Below, piece after piece: positions 1 through 9,176 of a DNA stretch of 62,681 bases. The notes under the pieces are model-generated. The model saw nothing but the letters and a program-made list of their open reading frames with translations, was not told where the DNA came from and searched no databases. This DNA is from Planctomycetaceae bacterium. GTDB taxonomy: Bacteria; Planctomycetota; Planctomycetia; Planctomycetales; Planctomycetaceae. Every line of letters starts with the position of its first letter. Positions within the stretch are counted from its first letter, which is position 1. The translations under genes were made by a program, and so were the position numbers. Location: the NCBI GenBank assembly GCA_029243145.1, contig JAQWSQ010000058.1, forward strand, positions 1-62,681, read 5' to 3'.

Positions 1-135
1 CAACATCGCGTCTTCGACCGCGAGAACAATTACCCATTATCGAACCTCTACGTCTCCATGTTGCAACGTTTGGGCATCGAGACCAATCACTTCTCAACCG
101 GAACAAGCACAATGCGCGGCATGGAAATGAGATAG
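1..135 (+). CDS. DUF1552 protein, C-terminal end (partial)
   Basis: Frame 1 is open from the window edge to a TAG at 133-135, giving the last 44 residues of a protein that starts outside the window. The segment reads [20 protein letters not shown] followed by a TGTMRG-type ending. This resembles the C-terminus of DUF1552 proteins, which are exported planctomycete proteins paired with DUF1592 enzymes. The DUF1592 gene begins 8 bases downstream on the same strand, as expected for such a pair. Only the tail is visible, so no catalytic residues can be judged; the family call rests on this short match and on context. Confidence 0.6.
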   Translation, partial: QHRVFDRENNYPLSNLYVSMLQRLGIETNHFSTGTSTMRGMEMR

Positions 136-143
136 GCGACAGC

Positions 144-3100
144 ATGGCAACGTACAAAACCACAGTTCTCGCATTGATCACTCTGTGGGGCATCATTTCC
201 TCTTCCCAGAGTCAGGCTGAAGACTTCTTTCAATCGTATTGTTACGATTGCCACGGCACGACGACTCAAGAAGCGACGCTTGATTTGACGTCTTTGTCAT
301 CCGACTTTACTGACGAAGAAAGCTTTCGTCGCTGGGTGAAGGTGTATGACCGCATCTCCTCTGGAGAAATGCCCCCCAAAGACGCCCAACAACCAACCTC
401 TGCCGAGATAAACGCCAAACTATCCTCACTCAAAGAATCGCTACAGGCGGCAGAGCAATTACTTGTTAAAGGTGCTCCTCGTTTAAGAAGGCTCACCCGC
501 GCCGAGTACGAATACACCATCCGCGATCTCTTTGATATGCCGGGAATCGCCTTGGCGAACAACCTGCCCGCAGATGGATCGGCTCAAGGATTCGACAAGC
601 ATGTTGAAGCTCTCGATATCTCACATGTGAATATCGCCAAGTACCTCGAAGCCGCGGACCACATTCTCGACTACGCCATCGCCACACGTCCAAAACCGCC
701 AACAATTCACAAGCGGCGGATTTCACTCGTGAATCGTGGAGGATTTGTTGCCCACATTGTCATGAATGGTGATGGAGTGTTGTTGAAAAACAAACAACTC
801 GATCCGGAATTTCCACCAGCCGCGGAACAGAATCATCTGGATCAGGGGGCTCACGAACGTTGGGGTTCTTTTCGGAATGGTGCGACTGTTGGCTTGTTCC
901 GCCATGAAGATGAATCGGTCAGCCCGTATTTTATGGAACATGTGACGATCTACCCCGCGAGATATCGTGTTCAAACTTCGTTGTGGGGGTTCCAATGGGA
1001 TCAAGGGAAAATGCTTCCCGGTCGTGGAACGGAAGCTGCGAGACTGTCGGTCGTGCAATTAACTGGCGATGGTCGCGGTGGACAGCATCCTAGCTATGTG
1101 CTTGGTTACTTCAATGCTCCCGAGACCCACGCTCAGGAACACGAATTGACGGTCTGGTTGAATCACAACGAGCTGATCGGCTTCAACACCGCGTCACTTG
1201 CTCCCGCAGCAAATTACTACAAGAAGCGTCGAGCGATGGAATTTACCGGCCCTGGAGTTGCCGTTGATTGGCTCGACGTTGAAGGTCCGCTTTACAACTC
1301 CTGGCCCCCGAAGAGTCATCAGATCCTCTTTGCTCACCAACCCTTGGTCGAGTTTGTTCCCGGCAAGCATCCTAAAACACGACTACCATCACGAAAACGT
1401 CCGCCGCAAATTGGGGCAGGCAGAAACCGTCCCGATCCCGAACCGGGACTGTGGTCGGTGCAAAGTGAAGCCCCTCTGGTTGATGCTGATCGATTACTCT
1501 CCAGCTTCCTGCCACGTCTATTTCGTCGTGCAGTTTCTAATAACGTGCGACAACAATACGTTGACATTGTGCAATCACGAATTGAAGCGGGGGATTGTTT
1601 TGAACTCGCCATGCGTGCTGCCTACCGCAATGCTCTGGTCTCTCCCGATTTCCTGTATCACATCGAACCCACTGAGAAACCCGACGATGATGCCATTGCC
1701 TGTCGACTTTCGTACTTCCTATGGAATTCACTTCCAGATGCGCAGCTTTTGAAACACGTCGAAGCCAAAACATTGACAGAGCCACAGGTTCTTCATTCTG
1801 AAATCGAGCGTTTACTCAGCGATCCAAGATCACAGCGATTTATTGACGACTTTTTAGGTCAATGGCTCAAGTTATCCCAAATCGGATCGACGGACCCAGA
1901 CAAAAAGCTCTACCCGGAATTTAGCCCGTACTTACAAGACACAATGGTTGCTGAAACGCGAGCCTATTTTCGTGAATTACTAGAAAACGATCTCGACGCC
2001 TCGCATTTCATGAAGTCTGACTTTGTCATGGTCAACGAGAAACTCGCCACTCACTATGACATTCCCGGTGTTCACGGAACTCAAATGCGTCGCGTGCCGC
2101 TCCCCGCAGACTGCCCACGTGGTGGCTTTCTAACGCAGGCATCAATCCTCAAGATTACCGCAAATGGAACAACAACGTCGCCAGTCCCGCGTGGAGCCTT
2201 TGTTCTCGATCGATTGCTGGGCGAACCTCCCGAGCCACCTCCTGCAAATGTCGCTGCCATCGAGCCAGATGTGCGTGGGACGACAACTATTCGAGAGCAA
2301 CTGGAAAAACATCGTGACCACACAGTTTGCGCATCCTGCCATCGACGCATTGACCCTCCCGGGTTCGCACTGGAAGCATTCGACGTGATTGGTGGATTTC
2401 GAGATCGCTATCGATCCATCGGCGAAGGCGATTCCGCTCCTCGCGGCTCAATTGACCCCTTGATCGGTATCAGCTTTCGATTGGGCCAGACAGTGGATAC
2501 TTCGAGCGAGCTCGTTACCGGGGAATTTTTTGAAAATATTCAGCAATATCAGGCTCTTCTAGTGAATAACAACGATCAGTTGCTGAGAAATCTGACTGAG
2601 CAATTTGTCGTCTACTCGACTGGACACAGTATTCAATTCAGTGATCGGGCAAAGATCGATGAAATTGTCCGTCGAACAAAATCTCGAAATGGTGGCATAC
2701 GAACTTTGTTACACGAGGTGATTGCCAGCACATTGTTCACTGGTCAAACAACGGTTATTGAATCTCCTCCTTCAGCGGACACTCGCTCAGTTGCAGCAAT
2801 CAATAAACATCCACATCGAATGATGATGGCAACCGCGTTGCCTAATATTGACCGACCAGTCGTTCGTGAGCCGGAGCCTGTTCAGGAGACGAAAGCTCGT
2901 GAGTATCAGTTCGACAATGCGTTGACCGTGACTGTTCAAGTGACGGGATTGTTCATGTCTCAGCGGGTTGACGATTTCAAATCCTTCATGGCGCAATTTC
3001 CAGAAGCCCGGCTACAAGAGATCAATTTTGAAACGGCCATAGCAACGATTGTTTGTTCGACCGATTCAGATGAGTTTCGAAATGCAAAGCCAGAGCAAGC

Positions 3101-3413
3101 CATTGACCGGATTAACAATCGCATTCGTCATCTTTCTAATCACACGATTGGAGCGAAAACACCGAGCCGAGTCCCTCCTGATCAATTAGAACGGATTGAG
3201 ATTCCGATCACTGGGCTGGATTGCATGGCCTGCTCACTGGCTGTCTATGAAATTCTGGCAAAGATCGAAGGAGTCGAGCGGACCACTGCAAGTTTTCGTG
3301 ACAGCCTCGCTACCACCTGGATCGATTCCACGAAAACAAACCGTCAAACACTCGAAGACACCCTCAAGCAGCGGGGAGTCTCCTTCGTGCCCGAACGAGA
3401 CGATTTGGAATGA
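144..3413 (+). CDS. DUF1592-family cytochrome-like PSD protein with C-terminal HMA domain
   Basis: A 1089-residue exported protein with a signal peptide at about residues 1-25 that ends in SQAED. A heme-type CYDCH motif lies at residues 33-37 (planctomycete cytochrome c-like domain). It is followed by a DUF1587 block (LRRLTRAEYEYTIRDLF, about 114), DUF1595/DUF1592 (CRLSYFLWNSLPD, about 519), DUF1588 (RRVPLPADCPRGGFL, about 649) and DUF1585 with a second CASCH motif at about 729-733. That order is standard for the family, whose reaction is not firmly known. Unusually, about 165 more residues follow: a ferredoxin-like segment without cysteines (about 925-1000), then an HMA-like domain with GLDCMACS, whose CxxC is at 1027-1030. 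The gene starts 8 bases after a DUF1552 gene, so the two are probably co-transcribed. The HMA domain suggests metal binding or delivery, which is inference. Confidence 0.9.
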   Translation: MATYKTTVLALITLWGIISSSQSQAEDFFQSYCYDCHGTTTQEATLDLTSLSSDFTDEESFRRWVKVYDRISSGEMPPKDAQQPTSAEINAKLSSLKESLQAAEQLLVKGAPRLRRLTRAEYEYTIRDLFDMPGIALANNLPADGSAQGFDKHVEALDISHVNIAKYLEAADHILDYAIATRPKPPTIHKRRISLVNRGGFVAHIVMNGDGVLLKNKQLDPEFPPAAEQNHLDQGAHERWGSFRNGATVGLFRHEDESVSPYFMEHVTIYPARYRVQTSLWGFQWDQGKMLPGRGTEAARLSVVQLTGDGRGGQHPSYVLGYFNAPETHAQEHELTVWLNHNELIGFNTASLAPAANYYKKRRAMEFTGPGVAVDWLDVEGPLYNSWPPKSHQILFAHQPLVEFVPGKHPKTRLPSRKRPPQIGAGRNRPDPEPGLWSVQSEAPLVDADRLLSSFLPRLFRRAVSNNVRQQYVDIVQSRIEAGDCFELAMRAAYRNALVSPDFLYHIEPTEKPDDDAIACRLSYFLWNSLPDAQLLKHVEAKTLTEPQVLHSEIERLLSDPRSQRFIDDFLGQWLKLSQIGSTDPDKKLYPEFSPYLQDTMVAETRAYFRELLENDLDASHFMKSDFVMVNEKLATHYDIPGVHGTQMRRVPLPADCPRGGFLTQASILKITANGTTTSPVPRGAFVLDRLLGEPPEPPPANVAAIEPDVRGTTTIREQLEKHRDHTVCASCHRRIDPPGFALEAFDVIGGFRDRYRSIGEGDSAPRGSIDPLIGISFRLGQTVDTSSELVTGEFFENIQQYQALLVNNNDQLLRNLTEQFVVYSTGHSIQFSDRAKIDEIVRRTKSRNGGIRTLLHEVIASTLFTGQTTVIESPPSADTRSVAAINKHPHRMMMATALPNIDRPVVREPEPVQETKAREYQFDNALTVTVQVTGLFMSQRVDDFKSFMAQFPEARLQEINFETAIATIVCSTDSDEFRNAKPEQAIDRINNRIRHLSNHTIGAKTPSRVPPDQLERIEIPITGLDCMACSLAVYEILAKIEGVERTTASFRDSLATTWIDSTKTNRQTLEDTLKQRGVSFVPERDDLE

Positions 3414-3679
3414 GAATGCGCCTACTCAACATCTGTCCGGAATGGCAACAAGGGCAGACCAGATAGACTACACAGATGGCGAGTCAGAATATTCGCCACA
3501 CGGGGCAAAGCAGATTTAGCAATCAATTCAAAACGGAGTTTAATGGATTCGAGACAAACACTAAAAAGCCCATTGTGTGTGTAGCCGTGATTGATTTCGT
3601 GACAGAGCGAAGCGTAGAGTAATGGAAGGATGTTTCTGAGGTGAGTTAACGAGTATCTGACTCTCAGTGAAATAAACGT

Positions 3680-6600
3680 ATGAGATTGCAACTGCTGCTT
3701 CTGCTAGTCACATCGGCATTCATATTGCCTCCAAGACTTGTCATTGGTGATGATAAGCACGATAAACAATTTCGGGATGTTCAAAATGTCCTAGGGCAAT
3801 TTTGCCTGGACTGCCATAACACGAAGCAGAAGGAAGGGCAGTTGGACTTGCAACGATTTGCTTCCATTGAGCATGTGCGTGCAGATTTGGAGCCGTGGCA
3901 AGCAATGATTTTACAGCTCGAATCGCGGGAGATGCCCCCAAAGAATGAACCTCAACCAACCGACGCGCAACGACAACAGTTGATCGACTGGATCAAAGAA
4001 ACATTGCAGCAGGAAGCAATCAAGCGCGCAGGCGATCCCGGTTTCGTACCGCTACACCGACTGAGTAACACGGAATACAACAACACCATTCGCGATTTGA
4101 CGGGCATCGATCTGCAACCTGCAAACACCTTTCCGGCAGACGGAGCCGCAGGCGAAGGTTTTACAAATGCGGCCGAATCACTGTCGATGTCTCCGGCCAT
4201 GATGTCAAAATACATACAGGCTGCGAAAGAGGTCAGTCAGCATGCCATACTACTGCCAGACGGTTTTCGATTTTCAGCCTCGACAACGAAACGAGACTGG
4301 ACCGACGAAAGTCTCGCAAAATTGCGTAAGTTTTACCGCCAGTTCACTCACGAAGGGAGCCTTCCACTCAAACCCTACGTTGTTGCTCTGGTCGATCATC
4401 GCGCGGCTCTGCAAGCGAAGCAGACAACCATCAGCAAGGTCGCTCAGGAAAGAAACCTAAGTCCCCGGTATCTGGCGATCTTGTGGAACGAGTTAAACGC
4501 CGCGCAGCCTGCCTATCCGATGAGCCGTGTCTGCAAACTTTGGGTAGAGAACAACGTCGATGGGATCGTCGCCGAGGTTTCAAGGTCGTTCGATCAGTTG
4601 TGGGAATACCCTCGCATTGGCAGTTACGTCAACACGCATCGTCAACAGAGCAAAGATACCGCCATTCAATCGTCGCAAATGCTCTCCCTCAAACTCGATG
4701 CAACACCGGGCCAATCCGAGGTGACGTTGTATTTGCAATCGCGCAGCCTTGGCAGCGAATCGGCGACCGTTCGCTTTGCAAATCCACGTTTTCAAAAAGA
4801 GGATGGTCGGGTTCTCAAACTTCGGGACTACCAAAGTTTTGGACCGCAGTTTGAAGTCGACTTCACTCGGCTCTTCGCTCAAACGACCGACTATTTGAAT
4901 GCTGCGGTCGAAGGGGCAAATGACCGCACACTGACCAATAAAGAATTGGCTAAAAAGCATCAGCTTGATCCAGAGTGGTTAAGTCGCTGGGTCACCGTTC
5001 TCAATGTGCAACCGATTTCCCCCGGCTCAGAACCTGAACGACCAGGGCGCGTGGTTGGACCGATTAAAATGCAACTGCTCGATGAGGTGGCTCCTAATCC
5101 TGCGCACAAGTTGATCACTGGGTGGCGGCCCAAGGGAGCTGACTTGCCCATCGTGATCTCGAATGCGTCGGATAAAACGGAACACATCCCCGGTCGAATT
5201 TCGGGACATACGATGGCGGTACACCCGATGCCGACGGAATTCGTCGCAACTGTTTGGAAAAGCCCCATAACCGGTCGTGTTCAAGTGGCGGGAAAGGTTG
5301 CCCACGCACATCCATCCTGCGGCAATGGTGTACGCTGGTGGCTCGAAGCACAAACGAATCATCAAGCTGCTGTTTTGCAAGAAGGGAACGTCGACTTGGG
5401 GAAAGAGTCGTCGTTCAAGTCGCAAGAAATTACCATCAAGCAAGGGGAACAGATTTTTCTCGCGATCGCCGCGCGGGATACCAGCCATGTCTGCGATCTG
5501 ACCGAAGTTGCCTTCACGATTACCGAACTGGGGAGGCCAGAACCTCGGGTTTGGGATTTGGCTGCGGATGTTGCGAATGATATTACAGTCGGAAACCCGC
5601 ATGCAGATCGAATGGGGAATGCCACGGTTTGGAGTTTTGTCAGAGGCAGCACAAAAAATCGCCAACCGGCAACCGCGTCTGCACTCGACAATAACATCTT
5701 GCTCGCAAAATGGCGAACAGCCGCATCGTCTCCCAACGGTCAAGCGGAGGCCGCAAAGTATGCTCAGCAGTTGCAGTCACTCTTGACCGGCAATCAGCCG
5801 ATGGAAGCGGATGCCGCCAGTCGAAAGTTGTACGACCATCTTGTGTCTTTTGATGGTCCGTTGCTGAGTCGCCTCGATTTACAGAGGGTAAAAGCTCTTC
5901 TCCCGCAACAGCCTCAACCCGCACCACTTGAAGTGTCCCGTTTTGGTCTGGAGCCCGAGATGTTCGATGGTGATGACTTAGTGCTCACGACAGGCAAAGC
6001 CATCGCTGTACGATTGCCGCTGGGGTTGTTTCGCGATCATCAGTTCGTCGTCGATGGCAGTCTGGATGATGGTGCGGCCGTGCAATTTCAAATCACGACG
6101 GGCAAACCGACCGGTGATCTCATGTGGGAAGCTGTTGCTCCTGTCGTCGTGTCTGACAAGAGCGATGCTCGAAATGAAGTATTAACTGGACTGGCCGAGT
6201 TCCGAGGCATCTTTCCGCCAAACATCTGCTATCCGCATGTCATTCCGCTCGATGAAGTCGTTTGTCTCAAGACTTTTCATCGCGAAGATCAGCCTCTAAT
6301 CGATTTGTTTCTGAATGAAGAACAAGCTGCCGAACTCGAACAATTGTGGAGCGAACATCGCTTCATTACCAAGTTTCCCGTCGTTGAAAATGAATACTTG
6401 CCATTGTTCATCGGATTTGTCACACAGGATCAACCGCAAGAATTAGTGGACCTTTTCGAAGGAAAACGCCCAGAATTCCAAGATCGCGAGGACACATTTA
6501 TTGAGGATTTCAATAATGCGGCATCGTCTCAATTGCTGCAACTCGAACAGTTTGCGATGCATGCGTACCGTCGTCCCTTAACCAAAACGGAGCGAAGCGG

Positions 6601-7792
6601 GCTGCGTTCCCTCTATGAATCTTTGCGAGCGAAAGGAATCGAACATGAAGAAGCCTTTCGTAGTCTCATTGCACGTGTGTTGATGTCCCCCTCATTTCTG
6701 CTCCACGTGCGCCAAGGTGATCAGACGCCATCGGCGGTGACTGACACCCTACCGCTCAACGATTGGGAAATTGCCAGTCGGTTGAGTTATTTTCTGTGGT
6801 CTTCGCTACCGGATGCGGAACTCCGTCAACTTGCCGCCACTGGGACATTACTGGAGCCCGAGGTGCTCGCCAGTCAAGTTCGCCGAATGCTTCGCGATGA
6901 TCGTGCTCGATCCTTCGCCATTGAGTTTGGAACGCAGTGGATTCATGTTCGTGGATTCGATGCCTTCAACGAAAAGAACGAAACACGATTTCCGACGTTT
7001 GACGATGAACTACGCACGGCAATGAACGAAGAAGCGATTCAATTTTTTCAGCAGTTGTTTCTTAATAACGCTCAAATCGACGAAATATTGAATGCGAATT
7101 ACACCTTTGTGAATGAGCGATTGGCGCAGCACTATGGAATTCCCAATGTGCAGGGCAAACATTTTCGTCGGGTCGATCAGGTCGAGCAATTTGGACGTGG
7201 CGGTATCTTGGGTTTTGCAGCCGTACAGTCAAAACAAGCAGGAGCCTCACGAACAAGTCCGATTCTTCGCGGTAACTGGATTGTGGAAACATTACTCGGG
7301 GAGAAGCTGCCGTTACCACCACCAAATGTTCCCCAGCTTCCTGAACAGGTAGCCGCGACCGAGGGGTTGACCATGCGACAAATCAACGAACGTCACGTCA
7401 AAGACGAAGCCTGTGCGGTCTGTCATCGCCGGATCGATCCATTTGGATACTCACTGGAGCACTACGATGCCATAGGTCGTTTACGCCAACAGGATGCAAA
7501 CAGCTTACCCATCAACGCTCATGCTAAGTTGCGTGATGGCACCGAGTTTGAAGGGATTGAAGGCTTACGAGACTATCTGCTTACCAACAAGATAAATGTG
7601 GTGAAGCGGCTGTTCTGTCAACGATTACTCGGATACGCTTTAGGTCGAACTACAACGATTTCTGATCAGATCTTAATAGACGAAATGAGCCAGAAACTCG
7701 ATTCCAACGGCGTTGCCGATGCTGTTGTTCTCATTGTCAACAGCCCGCAGTTTCAAAACATTCGTAACTCTGAAGTCGGAGAACTTCCATGA
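3680..7792 (+). CDS. DUF1592-family cytochrome-like PSD protein, large form
   Basis: A 1370-residue exported protein. The signal peptide is hydrophobic (LLLLLVTSAFILPP) and probably cleaved before DDKHD. CLDCH at residues 42-46 marks the cytochrome-like domain; DUF1587 follows (LHRLSNTEYNNTIRDL, about 128). A long insert of about 850 residues separates this from DUF1592 (ASRLSYFLWSSLPD, about 1035), DUF1588 and DUF1585, with a second motif CAVCH at 1245-1249. The insert contains beta-rich modules at about 510-555 (VQVAGKVAHAHP) and 583-655 (ITIKQGEQIFLAI and NPHADRMGNATVWSF). Both recur in the DUF1549/DUF1553 protein at 12059. The stop codon overlaps the next start in ATGA, so it is translationally coupled to the DUF1552 gene. 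Function beyond exported redox-type enzyme is not established. Confidence 0.9.
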   Translation: MRLQLLLLLVTSAFILPPRLVIGDDKHDKQFRDVQNVLGQFCLDCHNTKQKEGQLDLQRFASIEHVRADLEPWQAMILQLESREMPPKNEPQPTDAQRQQLIDWIKETLQQEAIKRAGDPGFVPLHRLSNTEYNNTIRDLTGIDLQPANTFPADGAAGEGFTNAAESLSMSPAMMSKYIQAAKEVSQHAILLPDGFRFSASTTKRDWTDESLAKLRKFYRQFTHEGSLPLKPYVVALVDHRAALQAKQTTISKVAQERNLSPRYLAILWNELNAAQPAYPMSRVCKLWVENNVDGIVAEVSRSFDQLWEYPRIGSYVNTHRQQSKDTAIQSSQMLSLKLDATPGQSEVTLYLQSRSLGSESATVRFANPRFQKEDGRVLKLRDYQSFGPQFEVDFTRLFAQTTDYLNAAVEGANDRTLTNKELAKKHQLDPEWLSRWVTVLNVQPISPGSEPERPGRVVGPIKMQLLDEVAPNPAHKLITGWRPKGADLPIVISNASDKTEHIPGRISGHTMAVHPMPTEFVATVWKSPITGRVQVAGKVAHAHPSCGNGVRWWLEAQTNHQAAVLQEGNVDLGKESSFKSQEITIKQGEQIFLAIAARDTSHVCDLTEVAFTITELGRPEPRVWDLAADVANDITVGNPHADRMGNATVWSFVRGSTKNRQPATASALDNNILLAKWRTAASSPNGQAEAAKYAQQLQSLLTGNQPMEADAASRKLYDHLVSFDGPLLSRLDLQRVKALLPQQPQPAPLEVSRFGLEPEMFDGDDLVLTTGKAIAVRLPLGLFRDHQFVVDGSLDDGAAVQFQITTGKPTGDLMWEAVAPVVVSDKSDARNEVLTGLAEFRGIFPPNICYPHVIPLDEVVCLKTFHREDQPLIDLFLNEEQAAELEQLWSEHRFITKFPVVENEYLPLFIGFVTQDQPQELVDLFEGKRPEFQDREDTFIEDFNNAASSQLLQLEQFAMHAYRRPLTKTERSGLRSLYESLRAKGIEHEEAFRSLIARVLMSPSFLLHVRQGDQTPSAVTDTLPLNDWEIASRLSYFLWSSLPDAELRQLAATGTLLEPEVLASQVRRMLRDDRARSFAIEFGTQWIHVRGFDAFNEKNETRFPTFDDELRTAMNEEAIQFFQQLFLNNAQIDEILNANYTFVNERLAQHYGIPNVQGKHFRRVDQVEQFGRGGILGFAAVQSKQAGASRTSPILRGNWIVETLLGEKLPLPPPNVPQLPEQVAATEGLTMRQINERHVKDEACAVCHRRIDPFGYSLEHYDAIGRLRQQDANSLPINAHAKLRDGTEFEGIEGLRDYLLTNKINVVKRLFCQRLLGYALGRTTTISDQILIDEMSQKLDSNGVADAVVLIVNSPQFQNIRNSEVGELP

Positions 7793-9102
7793 CCTGTTCA
7801 AGACGAACCATGCTTCGCGGTTTGGGTGTGACGATGGCGTTGCCGTGGCTCGAATCTCTTTCGGCTTTCGGGGCCGAAAACAATTCCAGCGATGCGACAC
7901 CTCCCGTACGTTTGGCGTGTCTGTTCTCTGGGAACGGCTTTCATAGTGAAGAGTGGTGGGCCAAGGGTGAAGGCCAACAAATGCAGCTTGGCAAAGTGCT
8001 TGAGTCGTTGCATCCGTTTCGTAAAAAACTGCTGTTCCTGCGTGGACTCTACAATGAAGAAGCACGCATCGGTGGTATTCATAGTTGTCAAACGGGAAAT
8101 TTGTTAACGGGTGCGCATCTGGCGGATGGAGGAGAAATCCGCTCCGACATCAGCATGGATCAAGTCGTTGCCAAACATTATTCCGGTCAAACGAAAGTCG
8201 ATAGCTTGGTGCTGGGTTGTGAACATTCGATTGCCGCTCTCCACAAAAACTACTCGATGATTTATAGCTCGCATATTTCGTGGAGTTCTGCCACGACACC
8301 AACTCCGCTGGAACTTTATCCTGCATTGGCTTTTGATCGGTTATTTCGTGATGAAGTCAGTCGCACAGACGCGAGCGTATTAGATGCAGTGCTCGAAGAG
8401 GCACGAGATTTGAAACGTCAAACCAGCAAGTCGGACTCCCAACGACTGGACGAGTACCTGGAATCGGTCAGAGAAGTCGAACGACGCATCGAGAGTGCTG
8501 GCAAAGAACGCCGGCTACAGGGTTGGAGACCGACATTGCAAAACCCCGACATTAGTCGCCCTGCTGATGGGGTTCCTCAAGACATTGATGAGCACATGCG
8601 ACTGATGTGTGACATTCTCGTACTAGCTTTTCAAACGGACACGACGCGCGTCTGTACCTTGAAGTTAAACAACGATCATTCCTCGTTGCGATTCCCCAAC
8701 CTTATCTCTGATCGCGGTCCGACTCAGGGGATCGACTACATGATCCACCATTTACTCTCACACACCAATAATGGCGACTGGCTCAAAGTAAACCAGTTCT
8801 TTGTCGAACAACTCGCCTATATCGCGGGCAAGCTTGATGCGATTCAAGAAGGAGAACGAACGCTGCTTGATAACTCAATGATTTTGTACCTCTCCAGCAT
8901 GATGACGGGCAGTCACAATAACGACCAACTCCCTGTCGTTATGCTTGGCAGCGGTGGCGGGCAAATCAAAACCGGTCGTATCCTCGATTATATCGACCAA
9001 CCAAACCGCAAAATGTGCAGTTTGTATCTATCGATGATGGACAAATGCGGCATTCAACGGGATCGTTTCGGCGACTCAAACCAACGTCTCGCCGAAGTAT
9101 GA
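7789..9102 (+). CDS. DUF1552 protein, Tat-type exported
   Basis: A 437-residue protein starting with a twin-arginine-like leader: SRRTMLRGLG at residues 4-13, a hydrophobic stretch, then SAFGAE. The rest resembles DUF1552, including LACLFSGNGF near the start of the mature part, MTGSHNNDQLPVVMLGSGGG near the C-terminus, and a closing YLSMMDKCGIQRDRFGDS block that parallels the tail of the partial gene at position 1. DUF1552 proteins are distantly related in layout to DUF1501 proteins and are nearly always next to a DUF1592 gene. Here the start ATG overlaps the upstream DUF1592 stop by four bases. The catalytic role is unknown; export through Tat suggests folding, possibly with a cofactor, before secretion. 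Confidence 0.88.
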   Translation: MTCSRRTMLRGLGVTMALPWLESLSAFGAENNSSDATPPVRLACLFSGNGFHSEEWWAKGEGQQMQLGKVLESLHPFRKKLLFLRGLYNEEARIGGIHSCQTGNLLTGAHLADGGEIRSDISMDQVVAKHYSGQTKVDSLVLGCEHSIAALHKNYSMIYSSHISWSSATTPTPLELYPALAFDRLFRDEVSRTDASVLDAVLEEARDLKRQTSKSDSQRLDEYLESVREVERRIESAGKERRLQGWRPTLQNPDISRPADGVPQDIDEHMRLMCDILVLAFQTDTTRVCTLKLNNDHSSLRFPNLISDRGPTQGIDYMIHHLLSHTNNGDWLKVNQFFVEQLAYIAGKLDAIQEGERTLLDNSMILYLSSMMTGSHNNDQLPVVMLGSGGGQIKTGRILDYIDQPNRKMCSLYLSMMDKCGIQRDRFGDSNQRLAEV

Positions 9103-9176
9103 TGGATCATAATATTTTCATTTCCTACTACCCATGTTCAATCTTTTCATGAATCTCCAATCTGCGAAAGTCACTC

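Noticed and set aside
5027..5743. A 238-codon minus-strand frame inside the large DUF1592 gene
   Set aside because: It is fully covered by a well-supported gene, and its translation is rich in Cys, Arg and His without motifs.
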